Source of the DNA: Bacteroidales bacterium | GTDB lineage: Bacteria > Bacteroidota > Bacteroidia > Bacteroidales > Muribaculaceae | NCBI GenBank assembly: GCA_014800685.1 | Contig: JAAVFQ010000021.1 | Span: forward strand, 62,001 to 126,000 | Reading direction: 5' to 3' | DNA: 64,000 nt | Shown here: positions 44,535-53,400 of the stretch, piece by piece | Layout of the letters: every line of letters begins with the position of its first letter | Position numbering within the stretch: the stretch's first letter is position 1 | Translations under genes and position numbers: made by a program | The notes under the pieces: generated by a model | What the model was told of the DNA's origin: nothing | The model's database searches: none | The model's input: only the letters and a program-made list of their open reading frames with translations

Positions 44535-45263
44535 TCATTCTGTTTTTTTATTTTGCTCATACCAGTCGGGAAACTCAAGGCTGGCGTGAGCTATCAGGGC
44601 TGCCGCCTGCTCCATGCTCAGCGTCCGCTCGGCCGAGAAGTCTCCTACTCTCGTGCGGCGGAGAGCCGTGAGGTGCGCACCGCTTCCCAGTGACTCTCCG
44701 ATGTCGCGGGCTAAGGCGCGGATATAGGTTCCCTTACTGCATTCTACTCGCAATTTAAGCAGCGGAGGGTCATATTCAAGCACTTCAAGAGCTGTTATCT
44801 CAAGCGGTTTGGCCTTCAGCTCAGCATCTTTCCCCTTGCGGGCCAGATCATACGCTCGCTTGCCATCTACTTTCACGGCGGAATAGAGAGGGGGCACCTG
44901 CATGATTTTGCCACGAAAGGCCGGCAATTTCTCCTCTATCAGTTCGAGAGTTATATGCTCGTAAGGATAGCGTGCATCTATTCCCGTCTCAAGGTCGAAG
45001 CTTGGAGTGGTAGCTCCCAGCCGAAGGGTGGCCACATACTCCTTGACCCCACTCTGTATCCCCTCTATCTGCCTTGTAGCCCTTCCGGTGCATATCACCA
45101 GTACGCCGGTGGCCATCGGGTCGAGGGTGCCTGCATGTCCCACCTTGAATTTCTTGACGTGCAGCCTACGCTGGATAGCGCCGCGAAGTCGCTTAACAGC
45201 ATCAAAGGATGTCCAGCCCAACGGCTTGTCTATAGCAAATATTTCTCCGCTTACGAAGTCCAT
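44535..45263 (-). CDS. truB: tRNA pseudouridine(55) synthase
   Basis: 242 residues. It makes pseudouridine 55 in the T-loop of tRNAs. The catalytic Asp is in VGHAGTLDPMATGVLVICTG near residue 45; other markers are DKPLGWTSFDAVKRLRG, VPPLYSAVKVDGKRAYDLAR and CSKGTYIRALARDIGE. It starts one base after the uppP stop, so the two are tightly coupled. The length is near the short end for TruB, which in many bacteria carries a C-terminal PUA domain; only a reduced one is present. Confidence 0.96.
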   Translation of the reverse strand: MDFVSGEIFAIDKPLGWTSFDAVKRLRGAIQRRLHVKKFKVGHAGTLDPMATGVLVICTGRATRQIEGIQSGVKEYVATLRLGATTPSFDLETGIDARYPYEHITLELIEEKLPAFRGKIMQVPPLYSAVKVDGKRAYDLARKGKDAELKAKPLEITALEVLEYDPPLLKLRVECSKGTYIRALARDIGESLGSGAHLTALRRTRVGDFSAERTLSMEQAAALIAHASLEFPDWYEQNKKTE

Positions 45264-45264
45264 A

Positions 45265-46095
45265 TCATTTCCAAAGGATACAAATTATGCCCATCAGTAC
45301 GCAGTAGAGAGAGAACCATACGAGCTTCCCTTTCTTCACCAGCTCCAGCATCCATTTGCAAGCCATGCAGCCTACGATGAAGGATGAGACGAAGCCTATG
45401 CATAGGGCCCCGGCTGATATGCTCTCCGGCTGCATTTTTCCTGAGGCTATCTTTGCCACATCAAGGAGAGCCTCGCCGAGTATGGGGATTATAACCATCA
45501 GGAAGGAGAAGGCGGCGATTCGCTCTCGCTTGTCGCCTATGATGATACCGGTGGCTATCGTCGTGCCTGAACGGCTCAGTCCGGGGAGCACTGCGACGGC
45601 CTGCGCGCATCCGATGACGAAGGCATCGAGCCAGGTGATGTCGCGGCCTCGATTGGCCTTCAGCATCCGTTTCTTCACGAAATCATAGTCAGAGAAATGG
45701 GCAAAAGCCAGCAGAAGCGCAGTGACGCATAGACATATACCCACTACGTGAAGATCATTGCCCCCGAAGAAGCCCTCCACATATTCTTTGAAGAAGACTC
45801 CCACTATTCCGACCGGTATGCATGATACGAGTATCTTGCAAACGTAGTAGAAATCCGCATCGCGGCGGAATGTGAAGAAACTCGCGCAGAGCTTGCAAAA
45901 CATCGGCCAGAGTATAACAACGGTAGAGAGCACGGTGGCCGCATGGAGTATTATGTCAAAAACGATGGCCTCTTCTCCGGGAAGGTCTATGCCGAGTATT
46001 TCACGGAATATCTGAAGATGGCCGCTCGAACTGATGGGAAGATATTCAGCAAGCCCTTGCACTATGCCGAGTATGAGGGCGTCAATCCATTCCAT
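45265..46095 (-). CDS. uppP: Undecaprenyl-diphosphatase
   Basis: 276 residues with about eight membrane helices. It converts undecaprenyl diphosphate to the monophosphate so the carrier can be reused, and its loss causes bacitracin sensitivity. The two active-site motifs are visible: GLAEYLPISSSGHLQI near residue 15 and AVLPGLSRSGTTIATGI near 165, with the conserved Ser, His and Arg. It works in the same pathway as uppS at 28555. truB follows with one base between. Confidence 0.97.
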   Translation of the reverse strand: MEWIDALILGIVQGLAEYLPISSSGHLQIFREILGIDLPGEEAIVFDIILHAATVLSTVVILWPMFCKLCASFFTFRRDADFYYVCKILVSCIPVGIVGVFFKEYVEGFFGGNDLHVVGICLCVTALLLAFAHFSDYDFVKKRMLKANRGRDITWLDAFVIGCAQAVAVLPGLSRSGTTIATGIIIGDKRERIAAFSFLMVIIPILGEALLDVAKIASGKMQPESISAGALCIGFVSSFIVGCMACKWMLELVKKGKLVWFSLYCVLMGIICILWK

Positions 46096-46194
46096 TGCGT
46101 TAATTCTTAGGGGGTGTTCAGGCTTGAATCATACGATATTCAGAGCCTCTGATTATCTTTGCGCTAATATTATTTGACGGGGAAAAGCTTGCGG

Positions 46195-46497
46195 TCATGC
46201 ATTCTCACGTTTCTCTCCGGCGTCTTTGGGCTTGCGGATAATGGCGAAAGCCATTAACAGAAATCCGAGGAAGGCTATCGTGGGCCCCACTACTATGCGG
46301 CGCGTGCTGAAGATGTCGGGATTAAAGCCTTGCTCCACGCTGCTGCCCGGGCCTGCCATGAGGGCAAAGCCCACAACTATCATTATCAGGCAGCCGGCCA
46401 TCATTAGATAATTAATTTTATCAAACGGGCGTTCCGAAGCGTTCATCGGCTTGAGCCCGCCGGATTTTATATCGGCGTCTTGTCGGTTATTTTTCAT
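46195..46497 (-). CDS. DUF3098 small membrane protein
   Basis: 100 residues with two membrane helices (about 28-49 and 71-93) and polar ends. INYLMMAGCLIMIVVGFALM is the first. Between them the DUF3098-like stretch FNPDIFSTRRIVVGPTIAFL is visible. It lies between ftsX and uppP, as in most Bacteroidota. No function is established; the position suggests a link to division or lipid-carrier recycling. Confidence 0.88.
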   Translation of the reverse strand: MKNNRQDADIKSGGLKPMNASERPFDKINYLMMAGCLIMIVVGFALMAGPGSSVEQGFNPDIFSTRRIVVGPTIAFLGFLLMAFAIIRKPKDAGEKRENA

Positions 46498-46530
46498 TTT
46501 AGGGGATATCTATTAGCCTTGAATAGACTA

Positions 46531-47409
46531 CTATTTAAAGAGTTCATCATAGCCTTTCCGGAGATAATGAGAGGTAGCCAGACAGGCGGCCACGCCGCAT
46601 ATCAGCACTCCACAGACTATCAGGGCGAGGCATGTGGCGCCAAGAAGAGGCCACGATACGTATTCTTCGAAATTCTGGATGCCTATATAGGGGGAGAGCG
46701 CCAAAGCGCCGGCAAGAAGCAGAGAGGCAAAAACGCCGGCGAGCAGCCCGGAAAGCATATTGTTGAGCACGAACGGGCGGCGCACGAAGTTGCGGGTAGC
46801 TCCCACAAGCTGCATGGTGTGAATGGTGAAACGGCGGGAATATATCGTCAGGCGGACAGTATTGTTAATAAGCACGAAGGAGATAATTATCATCACAAGA
46901 GCAACCCCTCCGAGCACGTATGTCAGCCCTCTGATATTGTCGTTCATAGCCGACACCATCGAGGCGTCAGGCACCGCGACATCCTCCACTCCGGGGCGTC
47001 CGCTCAGCCCGGCGGCTATTTTGTCTATCTGCGACTGTTCGGTATAGTCCGCTTTCAGAGTAAAGCATATTTCAGGGCTCAGGGGATTGACGCCGAAGAG
47101 GGATTCGAGATCCACACCGGTGTCTCGCGTCCAGTTATCCATAGCGGCCTTCTTCCCTATGACCTCCACATTCAGAGTATAAGGCTGCTGCTTTATGTAT
47201 CCGGCCAGCGCCGAAGCCTCTCCGTCGCTGATGGAATCAGTCATTATGACACTGATTTCTATCTGCTCGCGTATCCGTTCAGTCTCCCGGTGGGCAAAAA
47301 TACTCACCAGAGCTATCAGGCCGACTATCATAAGCACCATAGTCACGGAGACAATGGTGGTCAGATGAGCAGCCCAATAAGAAATCTTCGTCTCCTTGTT
47401 CTCTTTCAT
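46531..47409 (-). CDS. ftsX: Cell division permease-like protein FtsX
   Basis: 292 residues. With the ATPase FtsE it regulates peptidoglycan hydrolysis during division. An N-terminal cytosolic stretch is followed by helix 1 (about 20-42), a periplasmic domain (45-160) and three further helices (about 165-190, 220-245, 260-282). Matching features are SVIMTDSISDGEASALAGYI and the pre-helix stretch RRFTIHTMQLVGATRNFVRR. ftsE is not adjacent here. The gene has a ~190-nt leader with a possible attenuator. Confidence 0.93.
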   Translation of the reverse strand: MKENKETKISYWAAHLTTIVSVTMVLMIVGLIALVSIFAHRETERIREQIEISVIMTDSISDGEASALAGYIKQQPYTLNVEVIGKKAAMDNWTRDTGVDLESLFGVNPLSPEICFTLKADYTEQSQIDKIAAGLSGRPGVEDVAVPDASMVSAMNDNIRGLTYVLGGVALVMIIISFVLINNTVRLTIYSRRFTIHTMQLVGATRNFVRRPFVLNNMLSGLLAGVFASLLLAGALALSPYIGIQNFEEYVSWPLLGATCLALIVCGVLICGVAACLATSHYLRKGYDELFK

Positions 47410-47605
47410 TTCTCTACATCGGGCAACTCGCCGCCCGCCTTAATGCCTGAGCATGGCCCTCACAACAAGAGCCCTCCTCTTCAGGCTAAAAATTGAAAAA
47501 ATGGCCAATTCGCTGACTTAAACAGCGAATCGGTCGCAGAAATGTAAATAAAACCAAGCAGTATGGCTCTCAAGCCTCATAGCCGCAGACCCTTGCTTAG
47601 CAATG
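47410..47605 (-). promoter_or_regulatory. Long leader of ftsX with an attenuator-like hairpin
   Basis: Between promoter and start codon, 47506-47532 pairs CGATTCGCTG with CAGCGAATTG (minus-strand sense), followed by a T-run at 47496-47500: the form of an intrinsic terminator inside the leader. A second inverted pair, GCCTGA / TCAGGC, flanks 47445-47486. No leader peptide is evident. No gene is visible in the whole 47410-47707 gap. Confidence 0.45.
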
Positions 47606-47636
47606 CAAAGATACAAAAAAAAATCGGCTTTGTCAA
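47606..47636 (-). promoter_or_regulatory. ftsX operon promoter
   Basis: Minus-strand TATCTTTG at 47606-47613 with TTG at 47634-47636, 20 bp apart. Confidence 0.6.
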
Positions 47637-47707
47637 GTCCCGACGCAATTATTTTTAATGCGTGACCTCCTCACTCCTAACAACTTCACGCCTGCACGCC
47701 CCCCATA

Positions 47708-49012
47708 TCACTCAGCATCGAGCGAGAGATTGGCGGCCGTCAGCCTATGCAGCGTTATGCTATTTATCAGCTCAGGCTGATGCGGCGCTGTCACCTTGAG
47801 ATAATTGTCGGTGAAGCCGTGCATCATTCGCGCCCCGGGGCTTTGCGGCTGTTCCCACAGAACTCTGCGCTCTGTCCCCTCGAACGATGAGGTGAAGAGG
47901 CGCTGTCTCTCCTCCGAGAGCTTCATAAGAAGCCCGACCCGCCGATGCTTCTCTTCCTGGCTCACGGCATCGCCCAGGATAAGGGCTACAGTTCCCGGAC
48001 GCTCGCTGTATGGAAAGACGTGAAGATGGCTGAAAGGGAGAGTTTTTATAAATTCAAACGACTTTTCCCACTCCTCTTCTGTCTCTCCGCGGGCTCCCGC
48101 TATTACATCCACTCCTATGAAAGCGTCAGGCATATACTCCTTGACTATTGCGAGGCGTTCGGCAAAAAGGGCTGTATCGTAGCGTCTGTTCATCTTCCTC
48201 AGCACTGCGTCTGATCCTGACTGAAGCGGTATATGAAAGTGAGGCATAAATGCGCGCGATGAGCGTGCGCACCATTCTATGATTTCGGGAGTGAGAAGAT
48301 TGGGCTCGATGGAGGATATGCGGTATCTCTCTATCCCTTCCACTTCATCAAGCGATTTAAGAAGGTCAAAAAACTTCTCACCCGTGTCTCTGCCGAAGTC
48401 TCCTATATTCACACCCGTAATGACTATCTCGCGTCCACCCTCGGCGGCAACCTGCCGGGCCTGCTGCGTAATCTCGCTGATTCTGCCGGAGCGGGAACGT
48501 CCCCGAGCCATCGGGATAGTGCAATATGTGCAATAATAGTCGCAACCATCCTGCACTTTCAGAAAATATCGGGTGCGGTCTCCTCTCTCGCAAGAGGGGC
48601 GGAAACGGCGAATGTCCAAATGAGGGGTGACGGCTATCTGAGTAGCACGCTCTGCCGCCCACCGCTCCAGCCACTCCATCATCTCCAGCTTCTGGTCAGA
48701 GCCAACCACGATATCCACACCCGGGATGGCTGCTATCTCCGAAGCCTTGAGTTGCGCATAGCATCCGGTGACCACCAGCGTGGCGTCAGGATACTTTGCG
48801 GCCAGACTGCGGATGAGGCGACGCCCCTTCTTATCGGCCATTTCGGTGACCGAGCAGGTGTTGACTATACACAAATCGGGAGTCTCTCCCTCTTCGGCTC
48901 TTCTCACGCCGCGACCGGCGAGCATACGGCCTAAAGTGGAGGTTTCAGCAAAATTCAGCTTGCAGCCGAGGGTATGGAAAGAGGCTGTATGGAAAGTCCG
49001 TTTGTCTGTCAT
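47708..49012 (-). CDS. mtaB: tRNA t6A37 methylthiotransferase
   Basis: 434 residues. It is a radical-SAM enzyme that converts t6A37 to ms2t6A37 in tRNA. The N-terminal domain has TLGCKLNFAE, NTCSVTEMADKK and VTGCYAQL, whose cysteines hold the second iron-sulfur cluster. The radical-SAM motif is QDGCDYYCTYCTIP (C-x3-C-x2-C) near residue 150. A C-terminal TRAM domain is present. It belongs to the MiaB superfamily; the Cys pattern and NTCSVTEMADKKGR fit the MtaB branch. Its start overlaps the stop of the downstream-lying GT2 gene by 4 bp. Confidence 0.93.
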   Translation of the reverse strand: MTDKRTFHTASFHTLGCKLNFAETSTLGRMLAGRGVRRAEEGETPDLCIVNTCSVTEMADKKGRRLIRSLAAKYPDATLVVTGCYAQLKASEIAAIPGVDIVVGSDQKLEMMEWLERWAAERATQIAVTPHLDIRRFRPSCERGDRTRYFLKVQDGCDYYCTYCTIPMARGRSRSGRISEITQQARQVAAEGGREIVITGVNIGDFGRDTGEKFFDLLKSLDEVEGIERYRISSIEPNLLTPEIIEWCARSSRAFMPHFHIPLQSGSDAVLRKMNRRYDTALFAERLAIVKEYMPDAFIGVDVIAGARGETEEEWEKSFEFIKTLPFSHLHVFPYSERPGTVALILGDAVSQEEKHRRVGLLMKLSEERQRLFTSSFEGTERRVLWEQPQSPGARMMHGFTDNYLKVTAPHQPELINSITLHRLTAANLSLDAE

Positions 49013-50007
49013 AATCTCTTTTTTTTGCCGGGGAAATATCTCATCATCAGAGCAGACCGGTCTGCACCGGGCAGATTTCGGAGACGGTCTTCTGCCGGAA
49101 GATTCTTATAATTACCGCGTATCTTGCGGAAGTCCCTATGCGCCTTGAGGAGCGCACGGGCATTCCCCCAGTCTCCTTTGACTGCAAACATCAGAAAGGC
49201 AAGCGAATCCACAAGCCGCCTCACCAGAAGCAGACGTTTGCCCTGGCGTGGCGGGAGGTTCTTATGAAGGAGCAGAAGATTATTGCGGAAGTTGAGATAT
49301 GTCTTACGCGGATTTCCCATACTCAACGAGGCGCCCCCCACATGATAGACGATGGAGTCGCTCAATGCGCATACGCGATAGCCGGCCGCTATCATACGGC
49401 AGCATAAGTCTATCTCCTCCTGATGCGCGAAGAAGGCTTCATCAAGGCCGCCGAGACGGCGATAAAGCTCCGACCTGACCATAAGGCAGGCGCCGGAAGC
49501 CCAGCAGACATCGGCCGGCTCCCCGTCATACTGGCCTTCATCTTTCTCCACTATATCGAAAAGACGACCGCGGCAATAGGGATACCCGAGATTATCTATA
49601 TACCCCCCGGCCGCGCCGGCATATTCGAAATACTCTTTATTTCTTGCGGCGCGTATTTTGGGCTGCACGGCTCCGACATCCTCGTGCGTTTCCATAAAGC
49701 TCAGTAGTGACTGATACCAATTTTCAGTCACCTCTACGTCGGAATTCAGCAACACGGTGTAGGGATAGTCTGTCTCTGCGAGCGCACGGTTATAACCTCC
49801 GGAAAATCCCAGATTCTCCTTAAAGGGAAGGACTTTCACTTCAGGGTGATTTGCACGTATCCACTCCACGGAATCATCTGAGGAGCCATTATCGGCCACT
49901 ATCAGGTCAGCATCAGGCGATATAGTGAACCGCGCAGCCGTCGGAAGAAATTCCTTAAGCAGCGCCAGTCCATTCCAGTTGAGTATTATGACTCCCAGTT
50001 TCTTCAT
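49009..50007 (-). CDS. Family 2 glycosyltransferase (rhamnosyltransferase-like)
   Basis: 332 residues. It has the full GT2 domain of the WbbL/rhamnosyltransferase kind: LGVIILNWNGLALLKEFLPT, then LIVADNGSSDDS, then LLNSDVEVTENW (the DxD-like site), then EEIDLCCRMIAAGYRV. No membrane segments are apparent except a possible amphipathic C-terminus. It would add a sugar to a polysaccharide or O-antigen precursor. It is co-transcribed with mtaB (4-bp overlap; this gene is first). The minus-strand TAACTTTG at 50024-50031 is its likely -7 element. Confidence 0.9.
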   Translation of the reverse strand: MKKLGVIILNWNGLALLKEFLPTAARFTISPDADLIVADNGSSDDSVEWIRANHPEVKVLPFKENLGFSGGYNRALAETDYPYTVLLNSDVEVTENWYQSLLSFMETHEDVGAVQPKIRAARNKEYFEYAGAAGGYIDNLGYPYCRGRLFDIVEKDEGQYDGEPADVCWASGACLMVRSELYRRLGGLDEAFFAHQEEIDLCCRMIAAGYRVCALSDSIVYHVGGASLSMGNPRKTYLNFRNNLLLLHKNLPPRQGKRLLLVRRLVDSLAFLMFAVKGDWGNARALLKAHRDFRKIRGNYKNLPAEDRLRNLPGADRSALMMRYFPGKKKRL

Positions 50008-50086
50008 GCCTAAATTTTTGATGCAAAGTTAGCAAAAAATTTCCGAATACTAAGGACGCAATGAGCCATAGTCGACCGGACGCTAA

Positions 50087-50126
50087 GGAGGGTGAGCCAA
50101 AATTCTCGGATTCTGACTCACCCTCC
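50087..50126. repeat. Dispersed hairpin, variant TGAG/CTCA
   Basis: GGAGGGTGAGCCA pairs with TGACTCACCCTCC with one wobble. Compared with the other copies, TGTG/CACA is changed to TGAG/CTCA in both arms. It lies between the GT2 gene and the VOC gene. Confidence 0.65.
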
Positions 50127-50155
50127 TCCTCTTTATTCTGATTCTTAGAGAGTAT

Positions 50156-50542
50156 TTACTTCTTGGGACGCAGAATTTCTATCCAATAGCCATCCGGGTC
50201 TTCTATAAAGTATATCCCCATACCCGGATTCTCGAAGCATACCACTCCCATCTCTTTATGATAAGCAAGAATATCCTCATATTTCTGCCCGGCATTAAGC
50301 CGCAGGGCCAGATGAGTTTCATTCTCGCCCAAATCATAATTCTGAGGATGATCCTTGAGGCAGGTTAGCTCAAGGCGAAATCCTGTCTCGCCATCTCCCA
50401 GATAAGTGATAGTGAATGAGCCGTCGGCAGCATTATTCTCTCCTACGGGCTTCAGGCCAAGCGCTTTCTCATAGAATTCGAGCGAGCGCTCGCGGTCAGC
50501 CACGTTGATGTTGTAGTGGTCGAAATGAAGTTTAAATTCCAT
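50156..50542 (-). CDS. VOC family (glyoxalase-like) metalloprotein
   Basis: 128 residues of the glyoxalase/bleomycin-resistance fold: two beta-alpha-beta-beta-beta units. FKLHFDHYNINVADRERSLEF opens it, FRLELTCLK gives the first metal Glu, and GIYFIEDPDGYWIEIL carries the second. The metal His is in LHFDHYN. Lactoylglutathione lyase-like activity is possible, but many VOC proteins do other reactions. It starts 8 bp after the GH13 stop on the same strand, so they likely form an operon. Confidence 0.88.
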   Translation of the reverse strand: MEFKLHFDHYNINVADRERSLEFYEKALGLKPVGENNAADGSFTITYLGDGETGFRLELTCLKDHPQNYDLGENETHLALRLNAGQKYEDILAYHKEMGVVCFENPGMGIYFIEDPDGYWIEILRPKK

Positions 50543-50549
50543 GACTGAC

Positions 50550-51962
50550 TTACTTAGAGGTAAATACTACATATTGCCAAGGGGCGAGCGCCTCAGGCAC
50601 GGCAGCCGCGGCGCCGGTGAAGTAATCCACAAGGCCTGCTACCGAAGGGGTATTATCGCCGAAGGGGGCTTTAGCCTCTTCTCCACTGAGATTGGCTATC
50701 ACCATCACCTTGTCATCACCGGAAACTCTTGTGAAGGCTATCACGTCCTCATCTGTCACGCTCAGGGGTGTGAAGTTTTCGCGGGGATTGGTGGCATCCA
50801 GAGCACGATGTTTTTTCTTCATGGAGTTCAGCATCTCATAGAAGACGGTAATGTCGTTGGCCGTATAGTCAGGCACAGTGTCATGCTTGAAAAACTCAAA
50901 GGCATGATTATATCCCACTTCCTGCCCCGTATACATCATCGGGACGCCGGGGAGCGTGTAGGAGAGTGTGGCGAAAGCACCCAGAGCCGGTCCGAAACGT
51001 TCTATCTCGGTTCCCTCCCAGGAGTTAAGGTCATGATTAGTCACCATATTCATGCTTACTGCCCCCTGCGGATACTCCTTATTCTGCTTTTCGATAAGAG
51101 CAAGAATATCCTTGGCCGTCATCGTGGGGAGGGACTGATTCTTAGCCTTTGCATACTCATTGGCACCTTGGGTGGCAGAGATAGCGTTGAAGACATCCTT
51201 CATAGGCCAGTTATAGTCCATATCGAAAGCATTGAGCGTCAGTTCGGGCGTGGAGGCTTCGGCGAGCATGAGGATAGGCTTGATGGTGCGGAGCTCCTTG
51301 GCCGCCTCCTCCCAATAGTCGGTAGGCACCTCCATGGCGACGTCACATCTGTAGCCATCTATATCGGTCTCCTCCACCCAGAAACCGAGAGCATCCGTCA
51401 TAGCCCGTCGGGTAGCGGGATTGCTATAGTCAAGCTTATAGGTATCTGTCCAGTCGAAGGGGGAGATAAGATTTCCGGCCTTATCCTTGGCATAGAAGTC
51501 GGGATTTGATTCGAGCCATACGTTATCTCCGCCGGTATGATTGCACACCTCGTCGATTATCACCTTCATCCCCAGCGAATGAGCAGTGCGCACAAACTCT
51601 TTGAAATCCTCCAGGGAGCCGAATTCAGGATTAATCTTCTTATAATCCTGCACGGCATAATACGATCCCAGCTCCCCTTTACGATTTTTCTCTGAAATAG
51701 GATGCACGGGCATGAGCCAGAGGACATCCACGCCGAGGTCTTTAAGGCGGGGAAGCTGTCTCTGCATACCCTTGAGGTCGCGCGTGGGGCTACCCTGCCG
51801 CAGATTCACTTCATAGATGACAGCATCCCTGAGCCAATCGGGATGACTGACTGTAGTTTTCTGATTGCCGTAGGCCGGCTCTTTCGCCTTCTTCTTGGCC
51901 TCAACAGTAGCGGGCGCCGCAAGCAGGAGAGCCGACAGCGCCAGGAGCGTAATCTTTTTCAT
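50550..51962 (-). CDS. GH13 alpha-amylase family enzyme, exported
   Basis: 470 residues with a signal peptide ending APATVEA (no lipobox Cys). The GH13 sites are in order: DEVCNHTGG (region I), GYRCDVAMEVP with the nucleophile Asp near residue 210, ILMLAEAS with the acid/base Glu near 240, and TNHDLNSWEG with the transition-state Asp near 310. It acts on alpha-glucans, probably starch-derived maltooligosaccharides, in the periplasm. The last ~90 residues form the C-terminal beta domain. No SusC/SusD pair is nearby, so this is not a standard polysaccharide locus. The stop codon lies in CTAAGTAAGTCAG, similar to the MITE ends. Confidence 0.92.
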   Translation of the reverse strand: MKKITLLALSALLLAAPATVEAKKKAKEPAYGNQKTTVSHPDWLRDAVIYEVNLRQGSPTRDLKGMQRQLPRLKDLGVDVLWLMPVHPISEKNRKGELGSYYAVQDYKKINPEFGSLEDFKEFVRTAHSLGMKVIIDEVCNHTGGDNVWLESNPDFYAKDKAGNLISPFDWTDTYKLDYSNPATRRAMTDALGFWVEETDIDGYRCDVAMEVPTDYWEEAAKELRTIKPILMLAEASTPELTLNAFDMDYNWPMKDVFNAISATQGANEYAKAKNQSLPTMTAKDILALIEKQNKEYPQGAVSMNMVTNHDLNSWEGTEIERFGPALGAFATLSYTLPGVPMMYTGQEVGYNHAFEFFKHDTVPDYTANDITVFYEMLNSMKKKHRALDATNPRENFTPLSVTDEDVIAFTRVSGDDKVMVIANLSGEEAKAPFGDNTPSVAGLVDYFTGAAAAVPEALAPWQYVVFTSK

Positions 51963-52045
51963 CTTGATAGCTAATAAGTTTCTATAATTGATAACGACTC
52001 AGAAGCGGCTATTGTTGCGTCTGCTTCATTTTCACCCGGTTTTTC

Positions 52046-52076
52046 TTGGCCGTCAGATGATTTTTTCGTAATTTTG
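52046..52076 (+). promoter_or_regulatory. pepT promoter
   Basis: TTGG at 52046-52049, a 19-bp spacer, and TAATTTTG at 52069-52076. The promoter position supports the start at 52157. Confidence 0.65.
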
Positions 52077-52156
52077 TGAGACAAAGCTGTCCGGGGGCGA
52101 TGCATAGGCGCCCGTGCGCTTTGCTCACTGATTATTCACAAAGAACCTATAGATAC

Positions 52157-53383
52157 ATGACTTTAGTAGAACGTTTCTTAGACTTCGTCAAATATGACAC
52201 TCAGAGCGACGACAACACCGGCGTGACTCCCTCCACTCCCGGCCAGATGGTCTTCGTAAAGCATCTTAAAGAAATGGTAGAGGCGATGGGTCTCGAAGAG
52301 ATCACTCTCGATGACAATGGCTATCTCATGGCCACTCTGCCCGCCAACACTGACAAGGCCGATGTGCCCGTAGTAGGCTTCATAGCCCACGTGGACACAG
52401 CTCCGGACATGAGCGGCAAGGACGTTAAGCCCCGCATCGTAAAGAATTACGACGGCAAGGACGTAATCCTCAACGAGGAGCAGCACATCGTGCTCAGCCC
52501 CGCAGAGTTCCCTGAGATGCTCAATTATCTCGGTCAGGATCTCATCGTCACCGACGGCACCACTCTGCTCGGAGCCGACGACAAGGCCGGCATCGCCGAG
52601 ATTCTTACTGCCGTAGATTATCTTCAGTCTCATCCCGAAATCAAGCATGGCAAGATTCGCATCGCATTCAATCCCGACGAGGAGATAGGCAAGGGCGCCC
52701 ACAAATTCGACGTGGAGCAGTTTGGAGCTCAGTTTGCCTACACTATGGACGGCGGCGAAATCGGCGAGATGGAGTTTGAAAACTTCAATGCCGCAGGTTG
52801 CAAAATCACCATCAACGGCCGAAATGTGCATCCCGGCACTGCCAAGAATAAAATGGTCAACTCCATCCGCGTGGCTAATCAGCTCATCTCCATGCTCCCC
52901 CGCTGGGAGACTCCGGAGCATACCGAGGGCTACGAAGGCTTCTACCATCTCGTAGGCATCGAGGGCACAGTGGAGCAGACTACTCTCCATTACATCATCC
53001 GCGACCATGACCGCGCCCGCTTCGAAAGCCGCAAGCGCGAAATGCAGCACCTCGTTGAGAAAATCAACACCGAATTCCCCGGAAGCACCTCTATCGAGCT
53101 TACTGACCAGTACTATAACATGCGTGAGAAGATAGAGCCCGTGATGTTTGTGGTGGAATATGCTGAGCAGGCCATGCGCGACTCCGGTCTGGAGCCTCGT
53201 GTGCAGCCCATCAGAGGAGGCACGGATGGAGCGCAGCTCTCTTTCAAGGGTCTCCCCTGCCCCAATATCTTCGCCGGTGGCCTCAACTTCCACGGACGCT
53301 ATGAATTCGTGCCCATCCCCTCTATGGAAAAGGCTGCCGAAGTCATCGTAAACATCTGCCGCATCATCGAGGAGAAGGCCTGA
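52157..53383 (+). CDS. pepT: Peptidase T (aminotripeptidase)
   Basis: 408 residues from ATG 52157; the upstream extension lies across the promoter. It removes N-terminal residues from tripeptides in the cytosol with two zinc ions. Zinc ligands and catalytic residues are visible: [11 protein letters not shown] near residue 77, [11 protein letters not shown] near 142, [11 protein letters not shown] near 175 (the Glu base), [17 protein letters not shown] near 200, and [11 protein letters not shown] near 380. The length matches the usual ~410. miaA follows 17 bp later and may be co-transcribed. Confidence 0.96.
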   Translation: MTLVERFLDFVKYDTQSDDNTGVTPSTPGQMVFVKHLKEMVEAMGLEEITLDDNGYLMATLPANTDKADVPVVGFIAHVDTAPDMSGKDVKPRIVKNYDGKDVILNEEQHIVLSPAEFPEMLNYLGQDLIVTDGTTLLGADDKAGIAEILTAVDYLQSHPEIKHGKIRIAFNPDEEIGKGAHKFDVEQFGAQFAYTMDGGEIGEMEFENFNAAGCKITINGRNVHPGTAKNKMVNSIRVANQLISMLPRWETPEHTEGYEGFYHLVGIEGTVEQTTLHYIIRDHDRARFESRKREMQHLVEKINTEFPGSTSIELTDQYYNMREKIEPVMFVVEYAEQAMRDSGLEPRVQPIRGGTDGAQLSFKGLPCPNIFAGGLNFHGRYEFVPIPSMEKAAEVIVNICRIIEEKA

Positions 53384-53400
53384 AAGCTCTCCCCCTGCGA

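Noticed and set aside
50541..51509. 322-residue plus-strand frame inside the amylase gene
   Set aside because: The opposite strand carries all four GH13 catalytic regions; this frame has only low-quality His/Gly-rich sequence.
50156..51962. GH13 gene as part of a polysaccharide utilisation locus
   Set aside because: No SusC, SusD, sensor or other glycoside hydrolase gene lies nearby.
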